DNA of 64,000 nt from Tenuifilaceae bacterium CYCD (GTDB lineage Bacteria > Bacteroidota > Bacteroidia > Bacteroidales > Tenuifilaceae). Of the stretch, positions 1-9,256 are shown piece after piece. The first letter of the stretch is position 1; every line of letters starts with the position of its first letter. Both the position numbers and the translations under genes were made by a program. The stretch is from assembly GCA_036322835.1 (NCBI GenBank), contig AP027304.1:1860001-1924000 (forward strand), in the 5' to 3' direction. Under the pieces are notes generated by a model that did not search any database, was not told the DNA's origin, and was given only the letters and a program-made list of their open reading frames with translations.

Positions 1-1
1 A

Positions 2-1180
2 TTGTGTGTTTTGCTTTTTTTATCAAATTCTATTTTGGGTCAAAATAAGTGGCGTTTTGCAGTTGTTGGCGATACTCATGTTGGATCGTCGGATACAATT
101 GCTGAAATGGTGCCATACTTATTGGCCGATAGTGTTGATTTAGTTCTTCTTCCCGGAGATATTGTTGAGGCTGGCAAGGCTTGTTCTGGAGATCAACTTC
201 TTGCACAACTAACAGCCTGGAAAGAATTGATGCAGCCATTGTACGATGAAGGTATTGGGGTTTACTCTATTCGTGGCAATCATGAGGCCGATGCTCATGA
301 TAATTTGAATGTTTGGAATTCGTTTTTTTCAGGGTCGAATGCTTTACCCCAGAATGGCCCTTCCGCTGAGCAAAATTTAACTTATTCCTTTATCAACAAG
401 AATGCATTATTTATAATGCTCGATAACTATGTGAATATTCACACTGTAAATCAGGAATGGCTTAACCTACAATTCGAAGAAAATAATCAACCCAATGTTT
501 TTGTTTTGGGGCATGAGCAGGCCTTTAAAGTTTTTCATAGCGATTGTCTTGATGATTCAGTTTTACAGCGCAATACATTTTGGCAGAGCCTTATTGACAA
601 TAGGGTTAAGGTTTACTTTTGCGGGCACGATCATTTCTTTGATGTTGCAAGGATTGGTAATGGCGATGGAAATGAGGATAACGATGTTTACCAGTACAAT
701 ATTGGAACTGGCGGTGGTTGGCTAATGTCGCAGTTCAGTAACTATAATGGGAATAATACTCCATTTAGCCCTTCTCGTTTACATCACGAAACGGAGCATG
801 GCTATGCGTTAGTGGAAGTGAGTGATGATAGCGCGAGTGGTAGCGATGTGACTATTACATGGAAAATGAGAGTTTGGAATTCTACAACTTCATCGTATCA
901 GTATACCGCAACATCCTCCTTAATTCAGTATTCTACTAGCGCACCAACATCGGTTAATGAAACTTCTATAGAGGGATTTGACATTTATCCTAATCCAGCA
1001 TCTAGTTATATTACAATAGCCGGTTTTTCTGGAAATGTAAGGATATACAATATGCTTGGGAGGTTAATGTGGAATGGGCTAATTCAAGAATCTAAAACAC
1101 TAGATGTTTCACAATTTCAGGCTGGAATTTATATTGTTCAGTGCGATAATCTGAGCAAAAGAGTTATGGTTTTACAATAA
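2..1180 (+). CDS. Secreted metallophosphoesterase with T9SS sorting domain (5' end cut by window)
   Basis: Calcineurin-like phosphoesterase, expected to hydrolyse phosphomono- or diesters outside the cell; the substrate is unknown. The metal-site motifs appear in family order: GDTH (about residue 23), GDIVE, GNHE, GHEQ and GHDH. The visible N-terminus is the hydrophobic end of a signal peptide, and the frame is still open at base 1, so the true start lies outside the window. The last 70 residues (from FDIYPNPASS) match a type A T9SS C-terminal sorting domain, which implies export across the outer membrane and surface attachment or release. The DUF1566 gene 26 bases downstream has the same kind of tail and may be co-transcribed. 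Confidence 0.88.
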   Translation: MCVLLFLSNSILGQNKWRFAVVGDTHVGSSDTIAEMVPYLLADSVDLVLLPGDIVEAGKACSGDQLLAQLTAWKELMQPLYDEGIGVYSIRGNHEADAHDNLNVWNSFFSGSNALPQNGPSAEQNLTYSFINKNALFIMLDNYVNIHTVNQEWLNLQFEENNQPNVFVLGHEQAFKVFHSDCLDDSVLQRNTFWQSLIDNRVKVYFCGHDHFFDVARIGNGDGNEDNDVYQYNIGTGGGWLMSQFSNYNGNNTPFSPSRLHHETEHGYALVEVSDDSASGSDVTITWKMRVWNSTTSSYQYTATSSLIQYSTSAPTSVNETSIEGFDIYPNPASSYITIAGFSGNVRIYNMLGRLMWNGLIQESKTLDVSQFQAGIYIVQCDNLSKRVMVLQ

Positions 1181-1206
1181 TTTTTAATCATACTAAAATA
1201 CTTAAT

Positions 1207-2682
1207 ATGAAAACCTTTACTAAACTTAGATTATTTGCATTATTTTTTTTGCTGCTGATTTTAGACTTGCATTCATTTAGCCAAACTCTCACCTATCCTA
1301 TTGTTGATACAGGAGTGCATGATTTTTATAGTAATACTGATGTTATTATTGCTCCTGCGGTGGGAGATCCATTTTACGGACAAGACGCCACTTATCAGGG
1401 GAACGAGCCATCCTATACGGACAATGGAGATGGGACTATAACCGATAATGTTACTGGTTTGATTTGGCAGAAGGATATGGTATCAAAAATAACTTACGAT
1501 GAGGCATTTGTCAAGGCCGATACAATGACGCTGGGTGGCTATGCCGATTGGCGTGTTCCATCAATCAAAGAATTGTATTCCTTAATGCTTTTTACTGGCC
1601 ACGTAAATGGAATGACTCCTATAAAATCATTTATAAATACCGATTACTTTATTCAGCCTCTCGGCGATACCGCAATAGGTGAGAGATTTATTGATGCTCA
1701 AACTTGGTCTGCAACTCAATATGTCGGTGTGACCATGAACAACGATGCCGCTGTTTTTGGGGTAAATTTTGTGGACGGTAGAATCAAAGGGTACCCTAAA
1801 TTGACTTATAGTTCAACTGTAGCGTCGAGGGTTGCCAACAAAATGTATTTCAGAATGGTTAGGGGAAACTCTGCATATGGCGTAAATAGTTTCGTGAATA
1901 ATTATGATGGAACCGTTACCGACAATGCCACTGGGTTAATGTGGCAGCAAGCCGATGATGGTGCTGCAAGGGATTGGGAGGACGCATTATCCTATGCGGA
2001 AAATTTAAATCTAGCGGGATATTCCGATTGGCGATTACCAAATGCTAAAGAACTTCAGAGCATAGTTGATTATACAAGGTGTCCAGATGTAACTAACTCT
2101 CCGGCGATTGATCCGTTGTTTGCCACCACACCTATAAACTATCCCGATGGGAGTGCAGGTAATTACCCCTATTTCTGGACAAGTTCGTCTCATTTAGAAA
2201 CGTCAAACCCATATAGTCAAGGCGTTTATATTGCATTTGGAGAAGCTTTAGGGAAAATGAATGGAGTTATTATGGATGTGCATGGTGCAGGCGCTCAGCG
2301 GAGCGATCCTAAAACAGGAAATTCTTCCGATTATCCTCAGTATTCAGGACCACAGGGAGATATGCGGGTTGTTTTTAATTATGTACGTTGTGTAAGGGAC
2401 GTTTCTGGAACCACTTTTTCAAATAGTATATTGGATGCTGAGAATGATATTATTGTTTTTCCTAATCCGGCAAGCAGCATCTGTTCTGTTGGGCTAGGTA
2501 AGGAATGTGACTCTGTGCAGATAGATGTATATAGTAATTTTGGTGTTGAGGTGATGAGTGTATCAGCATTAAACTCCAGCAGAGTAGAACTTTATATTGG
2601 AAGTTTGTCCTGCGGAATATATTATCTTCGAATAACATTAAATGATAAGATCGTTTTGTCTAAAATACTTATTAAATCATAG
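1207..2682 (+). CDS. Secreted DUF1566 (Lcl-like) protein with T9SS sorting domain
   Basis: Signal peptide (residues 1-25, ending FSQT), then two DUF1566 units. Each unit begins with a DGTITDNVTGLIWQ-type strand (about residues 76 and 236), followed by YADWRVPSIKEL or YSDWRLPNAKEL. This fold occurs in Legionella collagen-like protein C-termini and other surface proteins and is thought to be a binding domain; no enzyme activity is known. The C-terminus (from IIVFPNPASS) is a T9SS sorting domain. It lies 26 bases after the metallophosphoesterase and ends just before a strong terminator, so the two probably form one transcript. Family assignment is good; the ligand is unknown. Confidence 0.85.
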   Translation: MKTFTKLRLFALFFLLLILDLHSFSQTLTYPIVDTGVHDFYSNTDVIIAPAVGDPFYGQDATYQGNEPSYTDNGDGTITDNVTGLIWQKDMVSKITYDEAFVKADTMTLGGYADWRVPSIKELYSLMLFTGHVNGMTPIKSFINTDYFIQPLGDTAIGERFIDAQTWSATQYVGVTMNNDAAVFGVNFVDGRIKGYPKLTYSSTVASRVANKMYFRMVRGNSAYGVNSFVNNYDGTVTDNATGLMWQQADDGAARDWEDALSYAENLNLAGYSDWRLPNAKELQSIVDYTRCPDVTNSPAIDPLFATTPINYPDGSAGNYPYFWTSSSHLETSNPYSQGVYIAFGEALGKMNGVIMDVHGAGAQRSDPKTGNSSDYPQYSGPQGDMRVVFNYVRCVRDVSGTTFSNSILDAENDIIVFPNPASSICSVGLGKECDSVQIDVYSNFGVEVMSVSALNSSRVELYIGSLSCGIYYLRITLNDKIVLSKILIKS

Positions 2683-2702
2683 TTTTGTCAATTTATGGGT
2701 AG

Positions 2703-2750
2703 AACAGTTCAGGGCTATGAATAAAATATTCATAGCCCTGAACTGTTTTT
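2703..2750. terminator. Perfect 21-bp hairpin terminator between convergent genes
   Basis: Bases 2703-2723 are exactly complementary to 2727-2747, leaving a 3-base loop (AAA). A run of five T follows on the plus strand. The tail is a good intrinsic terminator for the T9SS pair. The minus-strand beta-helix gene converges on it, but there is little T tract on that side. Confidence 0.9.
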
Positions 2751-2770
2751 GTACTTAGTTTTAAAATGCC

Positions 2771-4474
2771 TTATGGTCTTCCGTTGTTGTTGCCAATGCT
2801 TGTTACTATGCTTGATACGGTGAATGATGTATATTTTGTTCCGGTTGTGTAAGCTCCACCTTCGTATACTCCATCGGTTAGTGTACCCGTACTGCTACCA
2901 CCAAGGTATACATTGTAACTTTTCCCGTTTTCTAAGAGTGACGATGATAATGCTAACGATTGGTATGTTTTAGTTGGTTTAAAACATAGCACATTAGTTC
3001 CATCACTTTTTTGGATGCAAATTAGTACTCCTGCCTGTTGTGTTGATGAAAGGTTGATTAGTAAAGAGTACTGAGAGGACGATGAACTTGGAGCCTGAGC
3101 CATTCCCGAACTTCCTGCCGCAATAACGCAGCCACCCGTTACCTTGAATGTGCCATCATAGTCTATTGCACCGTTTCCGCTATTGGTTGGACCTTGAATG
3201 ATAACTGTTCCTGCAGCCATTGTAATAGATCCGTTTACATCTACTCCGTCACCTGTTGAATTAACCACTACATAACCTCCATTAATGAACATATTCCCAG
3301 ATGTAGTGTTCCCGTATTGGGTTGATACGGTAGATCCTCCTGCCGCATTAATGCCGTCATCGCTAGCGGTTACGTGTATGTTACCACCATTAATAGTGAT
3401 TGTGACACCTTCAATTCCTTCGTAGGATTTGGATATTGTTATATCTCCATCCTCAATGTTGAGCGATTGCTCTGCATGAATTCCATCGTCTGCAGTGCTT
3501 ATGGTGTAGGTTCCAGAATTTATGGCTAAGTTTCCATCGGAATGTATTGCATCGTCGGCTGAGTTGATAATCATGGTTTCGCAGCTTATATTCAAACTAT
3601 CCCCTGCTTTCATTCCTTTTGCCGATGTTGTACTTACGGAATAGGTGCTGCCTCCGCCCGTTTTGATATTGTATACACCGTCGGTAATGTTAACATTAGT
3701 AATTGCGCTAATGCCATCGCCTCCTGCGGTTATGCTTATTTCTCCTGACGTTATGGTTATAAATCCTGCCGATGTGTTATCCTCATTATCCGACTTTAAT
3801 CCATCGCCACCGGCTGTAACGTTGAGAACTGGATTGTCCAGGTACAGGTAGTCTTTTCCTCTTATGCCATCGTCAGTTGCTTGAACTGTTATAGGTGAGT
3901 TTTTAATGATTAGTCCATCCTTGCTCGAAATCGCATCGTTGTAGTTTCCGTGAACAACCAGTTGTCCATCTCCATATATTATAAGATCGGCCTTGCTGAA
4001 AATGGCAGCGTTGGGTTCGTCTTCGCCCGATGCATAGGTATATGTTGATGCATCTGTTATCGTGTTTGTTGTATTCTCAGCAGAAATTATTACCGCTTTT
4101 TCTGCATTAACAACATACAAGGGAGCACTGTTGGAGCATGACATTGTAACTCCGTTTAGTATGAGTTTAACCGAGCCCTCGTCAGACGTGTTAACCTGAA
4201 TTTGCCCGTCAGTCAATGTTCCTGATATAAGATATTGTCCAGCAGATGTTATTGTAGCCTTATTGTCAGCAATGCTTACTTTGCTCGATGAGCATGAGAT
4301 GCTTGTTCCATTTAAATTAATTTCCACGGCTGATGAAGCATTCCAGGTGTAGTCATCATCGTCCTCTACCACTTCGATGTCTTCATTTTCGGATTTTTCG
4401 ATGGAATCCTTTTCACAGGCTGCAAAAAGAAGAACAGCGAAAATGCTGTAAAGAAATACTCTTGTCTTTATCAT
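2771..4474 (-). CDS. Surface lipoprotein with parallel beta-helix (Cthe_2159-type carbohydrate-binding)
   Basis: 567 residues from the ATG at 4474; a longer in-frame start at 4507 would overlap the upstream gene and place 11 residues before the signal peptide. The lipobox is LLFAAC (Cys20), followed by an acidic stretch. The body is a ladder of about 20-residue turns rich in DDGI, DDAI and GGDGI, the pattern of Cthe_2159-family right-handed parallel beta-helices; in the Clostridium protein such Asp sites hold calcium and the fold binds acidic or cellulosic polysaccharides. The start lies 10 bases after the DUF2490 stop, so the two are one operon. Binding of an anionic glycan is inference. Confidence 0.8.
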   Translation of the reverse strand: MIKTRVFLYSIFAVLLFAACEKDSIEKSENEDIEVVEDDDDYTWNASSAVEINLNGTSISCSSSKVSIADNKATITSAGQYLISGTLTDGQIQVNTSDEGSVKLILNGVTMSCSNSAPLYVVNAEKAVIISAENTTNTITDASTYTYASGEDEPNAAIFSKADLIIYGDGQLVVHGNYNDAISSKDGLIIKNSPITVQATDDGIRGKDYLYLDNPVLNVTAGGDGLKSDNEDNTSAGFITITSGEISITAGGDGISAITNVNITDGVYNIKTGGGSTYSVSTTSAKGMKAGDSLNISCETMIINSADDAIHSDGNLAINSGTYTISTADDGIHAEQSLNIEDGDITISKSYEGIEGVTITINGGNIHVTASDDGINAAGGSTVSTQYGNTTSGNMFINGGYVVVNSTGDGVDVNGSITMAAGTVIIQGPTNSGNGAIDYDGTFKVTGGCVIAAGSSGMAQAPSSSSSQYSLLINLSSTQQAGVLICIQKSDGTNVLCFKPTKTYQSLALSSSLLENGKSYNVYLGGSSTGTLTDGVYEGGAYTTGTKYTSFTVSSIVTSIGNNNGRP

Positions 4475-4484
4475 ATTGTTGATA

Positions 4485-5180
4485 TTAGAATGAGTAATTA
4501 TATCCAAGTCCCGTGATATATGTTGTTACCGGGTCTGTTGTATTTATTTCTTTGTCAATCAGTCCAAATATTTCTATGGCGTGATTTCTTTCGAATTTAT
4601 AAGATAACGCTAGGGTGTAGCGCAATTTGTAGAAAGTATTTCCGTCGGGATCATTTAAAATATAGTATGCCTCTGCCGATAATGATGGCGTTAACGGCGT
4701 TTTAGAAATGTTGTATGCTACTTTAATTTTGCTACGCCAAGTCCATGCAGGATCAATTCTGTATGTGTCAATTTTCCCACTACTCTTGATTCTGTCGCTT
4801 TCGTCCTTGGTGGTAACCTGTACGCGCTCTGTTAGGCTAAACGAGAATCTTCCTAGTTTTTGTTTTCCTTGAAGGTAAAAAGAGAGGCGATGACGGTTTT
4901 GAAAATCTGAATACTTTGTATCGTTGTAGTACATGTATTCGTACGAAGCACCAATTTTTAATGGTTTGAATATGCTGTATGAGCCATCAACCTGTAAACT
5001 CAGCCTATCAACCAGTTCCGAGTTGTTTTTACTTCGGAAGCAACCCTCTGCTTCGATGTTAATTTTGTTGAATTTCTTGCCAGCTCCAATAGATGTCCAT
5101 ACTCCAAAATCGGTAGTTTGAGAAATGCCTAACACTGGAAGCCATATTGCAAAGAGTGCAATGAAAAAAATCTTTCTCAT
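4485..5180 (-). CDS. DUF2490 outer-membrane beta-barrel protein
   Basis: 231 residues from the ATG at 5180, giving a clean signal peptide (MRKIFFIALF, cut near GISQ). The rest alternates charged and aromatic strands (YSIFKPLKIGASYEYMYY, FSFSLTERVQ, LSYKF), ending in a terminal aromatic typical of outer-membrane barrels (NYSF). The pattern matches DUF2490, a family of small barrels of unknown function. It is the first gene of a two-gene unit with the beta-helix lipoprotein. In other Bacteroidota similar barrels sit near polyphosphate-polymerase and DUF4956 genes, but none of those is visible here. Confidence 0.75.
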   Translation of the reverse strand: MRKIFFIALFAIWLPVLGISQTTDFGVWTSIGAGKKFNKINIEAEGCFRSKNNSELVDRLSLQVDGSYSIFKPLKIGASYEYMYYNDTKYSDFQNRHRLSFYLQGKQKLGRFSFSLTERVQVTTKDESDRIKSSGKIDTYRIDPAWTWRSKIKVAYNISKTPLTPSLSAEAYYILNDPDGNTFYKLRYTLALSYKFERNHAIEIFGLIDKEINTTDPVTTYITGLGYNYSF

Positions 5181-5264
5181 AAATAGGAAATAAAATTGTT
5201 GCGAATGAAAATCAAACGCAAACAATTTTAACCTATTGTATATTGTTGGAGAAAATCGACGAAT

Positions 5265-6512
5265 TTAGTTGAAACGTCGTTTTTGGAACCAAATATCCGC
5301 AAAGTTGAAAGATAAATTAAGTCGCAGATAGTTTTCTTTGAACATACCATCCGATATACGTCCTTTTTTACCGGCATCAACAGAGATTCCAATTGTAGAT
5401 ATTTGATTCTTTATAGGTATTAAAACTCCGACACTCATTCCGTAGGTATCAAAGTCTTGTCCTTTAATCTTTAAATACGATCTGTCGAAATGAGCACCTA
5501 TTTGGTATGTCATTCTTTCCATAAGATTTTTACCTAGAAAAGCCCTTGGGCAATACTGCGCTCCTACTGCAATGTGGTGGCTATTGTTCAATGAAGGCAA
5601 GTCGTTCTTATCGATTAAATCTTTCCAGTATTGAAACTTATAATCAGCAGCAAATGTCCATTTCCTAGAATCTACTGAAAATCCAACACCTATGAATGTG
5701 GGAATCCAGAAATCATAACCATTTATATACTCTTCTTTTATGGTGGAACTGCTATATTCATAGGATTTGTACTCGCGGAAGTGTAGTTTAGAGTTTACTC
5801 CTCCAATTAAACCGATTGTATATTTACTGCTTGATGATAAAGAATCGGTGAATTGAACCCCAAAATCAAAACTATATGCTGTGTTTGGTTTATATTTTCG
5901 TTTTTCACCCAATGTGCCAGTGCCTAGAAAGTCTATAGAGTAGGTTTCGTCTTTTTCGTAATACCCAATAATTAGGTTTGAATTCACTCCCAAGGAGAAG
6001 TGTTTACCCAGGTTAACAGCGTTTCCTAGGTAAACCTTGCTTAAACCTCCCTTTCCTTCACTGGTTATCGTAAAATCATAGATATTAGATCCTTCAACAT
6101 CTTTTGTTGTTACAGTTTTGTAGCCAACATTGGTGAAAGGAACCACTCCCATGCTAATTCCCCATGCTGGATGAAGCCTTAATCCAATCGCTATTTTCTT
6201 TAAATTACCAGTTAACATATTATAGGAAGTGCTGGTCGATTCAAGTCTAGACAATGTTCCACTAGCCGCAATATCTAAAACAAAGAAGAGGCTATCGACG
6301 GAACTGTAGGAGGCAGGATTGCTATAGTTTATGAACCCGTTGTCTCTTATGCCAATTCCAACACCGCCCATACCCGACACGCGACTATAATCAGAAGTTT
6401 CAAATTCTCCAATTCCATAGTATGTATATGGAGAATATGTTGAATTTTGACCAAAACAGAAAATGCTGCTGAAAACAAATATGATGGAAAAACGAATGTT
6501 CAACTTATTCAT
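5265..6512 (-). CDS. FadL-like outer-membrane barrel protein
   Basis: 415 residues with a signal peptide (cut near CFGQN) and a long beta-strand-rich barrel. The segment GVGIGIRDNGFINYSNPASY resembles the conserved N-terminal region of OmpP1/FadL-type barrels, which let hydrophobic molecules through the outer membrane, though no hatch or substrate residues can be assigned. Its ATG lies inside the last codons of the DUF4270 gene (8-base overlap), so the two are translationally coupled and probably act together at the outer membrane. Function is unknown. Confidence 0.7.
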   Translation of the reverse strand: MNKLNIRFSIIFVFSSIFCFGQNSTYSPYTYYGIGEFETSDYSRVSGMGGVGIGIRDNGFINYSNPASYSSVDSLFFVLDIAASGTLSRLESTSTSYNMLTGNLKKIAIGLRLHPAWGISMGVVPFTNVGYKTVTTKDVEGSNIYDFTITSEGKGGLSKVYLGNAVNLGKHFSLGVNSNLIIGYYEKDETYSIDFLGTGTLGEKRKYKPNTAYSFDFGVQFTDSLSSSSKYTIGLIGGVNSKLHFREYKSYEYSSSTIKEEYINGYDFWIPTFIGVGFSVDSRKWTFAADYKFQYWKDLIDKNDLPSLNNSHHIAVGAQYCPRAFLGKNLMERMTYQIGAHFDRSYLKIKGQDFDTYGMSVGVLIPIKNQISTIGISVDAGKKGRISDGMFKENYLRLNLSFNFADIWFQKRRFN

Positions 6513-7803
6513 AGTATAGTATGTATATTTTGAGCTGTGTTTTATACTTTGATGCCTTTTGATCGGCTATAATAACGTGATCGAATTTAGACGCGTAATC
6601 TACAGGTATAATATGGATCCCATTATACTCCCAATCGCCAGCATTAATCAACTGCTTAATGTAGTAGGTAATGTCCCATGTGTAGTAGGACTCCTCTTTG
6701 TATTCCTCATTTTTGACAAGAGTGCTAGTTACCTGGCTGCCTGAAGCATCGGTAATAGCGGAAAGAAAATCATTATGCTTATTGGTAGAGTATATGTTTA
6801 GTTTGCTGGGGAGGTAGTTAAAGTCCATTTTTGCTGATGGCTGAATGATCAAATCGGCTCTTAAGATTTCGTATGGCTTATCGTAGTTAGTTACGATGTT
6901 TTTAAGTGATGGGAACTCAACGCGGGTAAAGATTCCAGAGCCTCCCTGTAGAAATGCTAAATTGTTTAGATCTTCTGAAGACACAGGATCTTCTGTTATA
7001 CTCATGATAACTGAGCCGGCCTCGGCCGGAGATACAGAGTTAAATTGATAAGTTGTATTACTTGGCTTAATGGTCAAAGTCCCAGTTGAGTCTATATTAT
7101 CTGAAGCATGGTAGTACATTGTCATTAAGATAGATGTGTCGCTAACTGTAAAGCCCAGAATCGAGTTCGCCTCTGTGGTGGATAAGCGAATCCCTTTAAA
7201 ATACTCTGTGAAAGGATTGTCATCCGTAAACGGTTTGGTGCTAGATCTAAATTTATCAAACAATTCCGTTGAGATTGTACTATTAATGGGTATCCTTATT
7301 TCTTTTTTTAAAGCGGGTTTGGGGCTAACCACTTTCTCCCCAAGTAGTATAGGCTTACATTCTATTGTGTCTGTATTGTAAAGAACAGAGGCATCTTCCT
7401 TCGGTTCAATTCTCTTTGCAACTTCATGAACCTGAATTTTGTAACTGCTTAAGGTGTCGCCATAGTAGTATCCACTAGGCTTTAGGATAAGCACAAAAGA
7501 ATCGAGCACTATACGTTCTTGTAAAGTCAGAGCGTTGTTCCCCATTACAATGTAGCTACTCGACGAAATAGTTCCGATATTGCTGTCGTTAAAGCGTCCT
7601 ACAAGAGCAAGATTGTTCCCTGAGGTTTCCAGCGAGTCCATCTTAAAGGTGGATAACTTTACGGTTAAAGTGTCGATGCAAACTAGTCGCGTGTTGGATC
7701 TTATAAATTGGTTCCCAATGGTTAAATCGTTCTCATTGGTGCATGAAAAGAAGATTGGGATAACTGCTAATCCAAAATAGAATGCTAAAAACGGTTTCTT
7801 CAT
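6505..7803 (-). CDS. DUF4270 lipoprotein
   Basis: 432 residues. Lipobox FFSC (Cys21), followed by TNEND, so a lipid-anchored envelope protein. The layout fits DUF4270, a Bacteroidota-specific family: an early segment with LSTFKMDSLET, strand-rich middle, and the C-terminal YYTWDITYYIKQLI with NGIHIIP. The biochemical role is unknown. It is the first gene of an overlapping pair with the FadL-like barrel. A promoter-like element lies about 35 bases upstream. Confidence 0.82.
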   Translation of the reverse strand: MKKPFLAFYFGLAVIPIFFSCTNENDLTIGNQFIRSNTRLVCIDTLTVKLSTFKMDSLETSGNNLALVGRFNDSNIGTISSSSYIVMGNNALTLQERIVLDSFVLILKPSGYYYGDTLSSYKIQVHEVAKRIEPKEDASVLYNTDTIECKPILLGEKVVSPKPALKKEIRIPINSTISTELFDKFRSSTKPFTDDNPFTEYFKGIRLSTTEANSILGFTVSDTSILMTMYYHASDNIDSTGTLTIKPSNTTYQFNSVSPAEAGSVIMSITEDPVSSEDLNNLAFLQGGSGIFTRVEFPSLKNIVTNYDKPYEILRADLIIQPSAKMDFNYLPSKLNIYSTNKHNDFLSAITDASGSQVTSTLVKNEEYKEESYYTWDITYYIKQLINAGDWEYNGIHIIPVDYASKFDHVIIADQKASKYKTQLKIYILYYE

Positions 7804-7837
7804 TTATTTTTAAAATTATTCAATCAAAATAAGCGTA

Positions 7838-7845
7838 CAAAAATA
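7838..7845 (-). promoter_or_regulatory. Candidate -7 element for the DUF4270 operon
   Basis: On the minus strand these bases read TATTTTTG, a match to the Bacteroidota TAnnTTTG element, about 35 bases before the DUF4270 ATG. The upstream TTTG is only approximated (TTTA, 23-base spacing), so this is tentative. Confidence 0.4.
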
Positions 7846-8068
7846 TTTAAATAAAGATAAATAGATAATAAATCTAATTTTATCGACAACATTTTTTACA
7901 AAACTGACAAGGCCAAAGTTATTTATAAAAATTAAGATTAATAGTTAATTGTGGTTAATTGTGTTTGTTTTGTATATAAAAATTTTATTTTTGTCGAGAT
8001 TTTTGTGGTATAAAAAGTATTTATCACTTATTTTCGCCTAAAATTATCAATCTATCACTTTGTAAATT

Positions 8069-9106
8069 ATGAATAAGAAATTATTGTATTTAAGAGTTTT
8101 GTCCGCCATTTTTCTAATGATGTTTGCGGTTTCGTCATGTACTGATGATGATGAAGAAGATTTAGTTGGAAACTGGGTTGACCGTTACGAATTTGAAGGT
8201 GTGGCCAGAAGTGGCGCTGTTTCCTTTGTAATTGACAATAAAGCTTATGTTGTTTCGGGATACGATGGTGTTGATAGGGAATGGCTTCAGGATTGCTGGT
8301 CGTTTGATGCTGAAAAAAATCAGTGGACTCGCGTGGACTCTTTTCCAGCCATTGGTAGAACTGGTGCATGCGCATTTGCTGTTAACGGAAAAGGTTATGT
8401 TATCGGTGGTTACGATGGCGATAATGCCGTTAAACTGAAAGATGTCTGGGAATTTAATCCAAGTGCACCTACAGGAAGCCAATGGACTCAAAAAAACGAC
8501 TTTGCTAGCACTGCGCGTTATGGTGCTGTTGCATTTACCGTAAACAACACCGGCTATGTTTGTGGCGGTTACGATAACAGTTATCTTAAGGACCTGTGGC
8601 AATACGATCCAAATTCTGATACTTGGACTGCAAAAGCTAGCATGTCTGGTTCTAAAAGGATGAATGCAAGTGTTTTTGTAATCGATAATATAGCATATGT
8701 ACTGGGTGGAAGCAATAATAGTAAGCCTGTTGATGACTTTTGGGCATACGACTACACAACCGATGCTTGGGTTGAAAAACGGGACATTAATGATAATGAT
8801 GACGCTAGTTTTGATGATGACTATACTACAATACCTCGGCAGAATGGTGTAACCTTTGTTATAAATGGTTATGGGTATATAGCTTCGGGCGATATAAGCA
8901 GTAGTCCGTTAAATACTACATGGGAGTATAATCCTTCAACGGATTTATGGACAGAAAAAACAGCCTTAGAGGGTACCTCTAGAACTCAAGCCATAGGAGT
9001 GACCTTAAATAATAGAGGATTTGTACTTTTAGGAAAATCGGGTAGTTCTTATTTCGATGATGTTTGGGAATTCAAACCATTCGAAGAATACGATGAGAAT
9101 GATTAG
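8069..9106 (+). CDS. Kelch-repeat surface lipoprotein
   Basis: 345 residues. Signal peptide with lipobox AVSSC (Cys24), followed at once by TDDDEED. Such acidic residues after the cysteine match the lipoprotein export signal that sends lipoproteins to the cell surface in Bacteroidota. The rest is about six kelch blades, each with AF/VNxxxYVxGGYD then a W-x-YD/F-P strand (examples near residues 50, 105, 160), so a six-bladed propeller. Kelch propellers are binding or galactose-oxidase-like folds; no catalytic Cys-Tyr pair was identified. It stands alone between a 265-base upstream gap and its own terminator. Confidence 0.85.
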   Translation: MNKKLLYLRVLSAIFLMMFAVSSCTDDDEEDLVGNWVDRYEFEGVARSGAVSFVIDNKAYVVSGYDGVDREWLQDCWSFDAEKNQWTRVDSFPAIGRTGACAFAVNGKGYVIGGYDGDNAVKLKDVWEFNPSAPTGSQWTQKNDFASTARYGAVAFTVNNTGYVCGGYDNSYLKDLWQYDPNSDTWTAKASMSGSKRMNASVFVIDNIAYVLGGSNNSKPVDDFWAYDYTTDAWVEKRDINDNDDASFDDDYTTIPRQNGVTFVINGYGYIASGDISSSPLNTTWEYNPSTDLWTEKTALEGTSRTQAIGVTLNNRGFVLLGKSGSSYFDDVWEFKPFEEYDEND

Positions 9107-9130
9107 ATTATAATTTCTAGATAGAATTAA

Positions 9131-9158
9131 AAACCGAAGCAATGCTTCGGTTTTTCTT
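9131..9158 (+). terminator. Intrinsic terminator after kelch gene
   Basis: The 10-bp stem 9131-9140 pairs with 9144-9153 (AAACCGAAGC, loop AAT), then a T-rich tail. Confidence 0.88.
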
Positions 9159-9256
9159 TTTATCGATTTAACAACCCCTTTAATCTAGCAAAAGTCTTTA
9201 CCCGTCTAGTTTTCTTGCCAAATTGTTAATGTGCATTTTTCTTTGTGTAAAATTTA

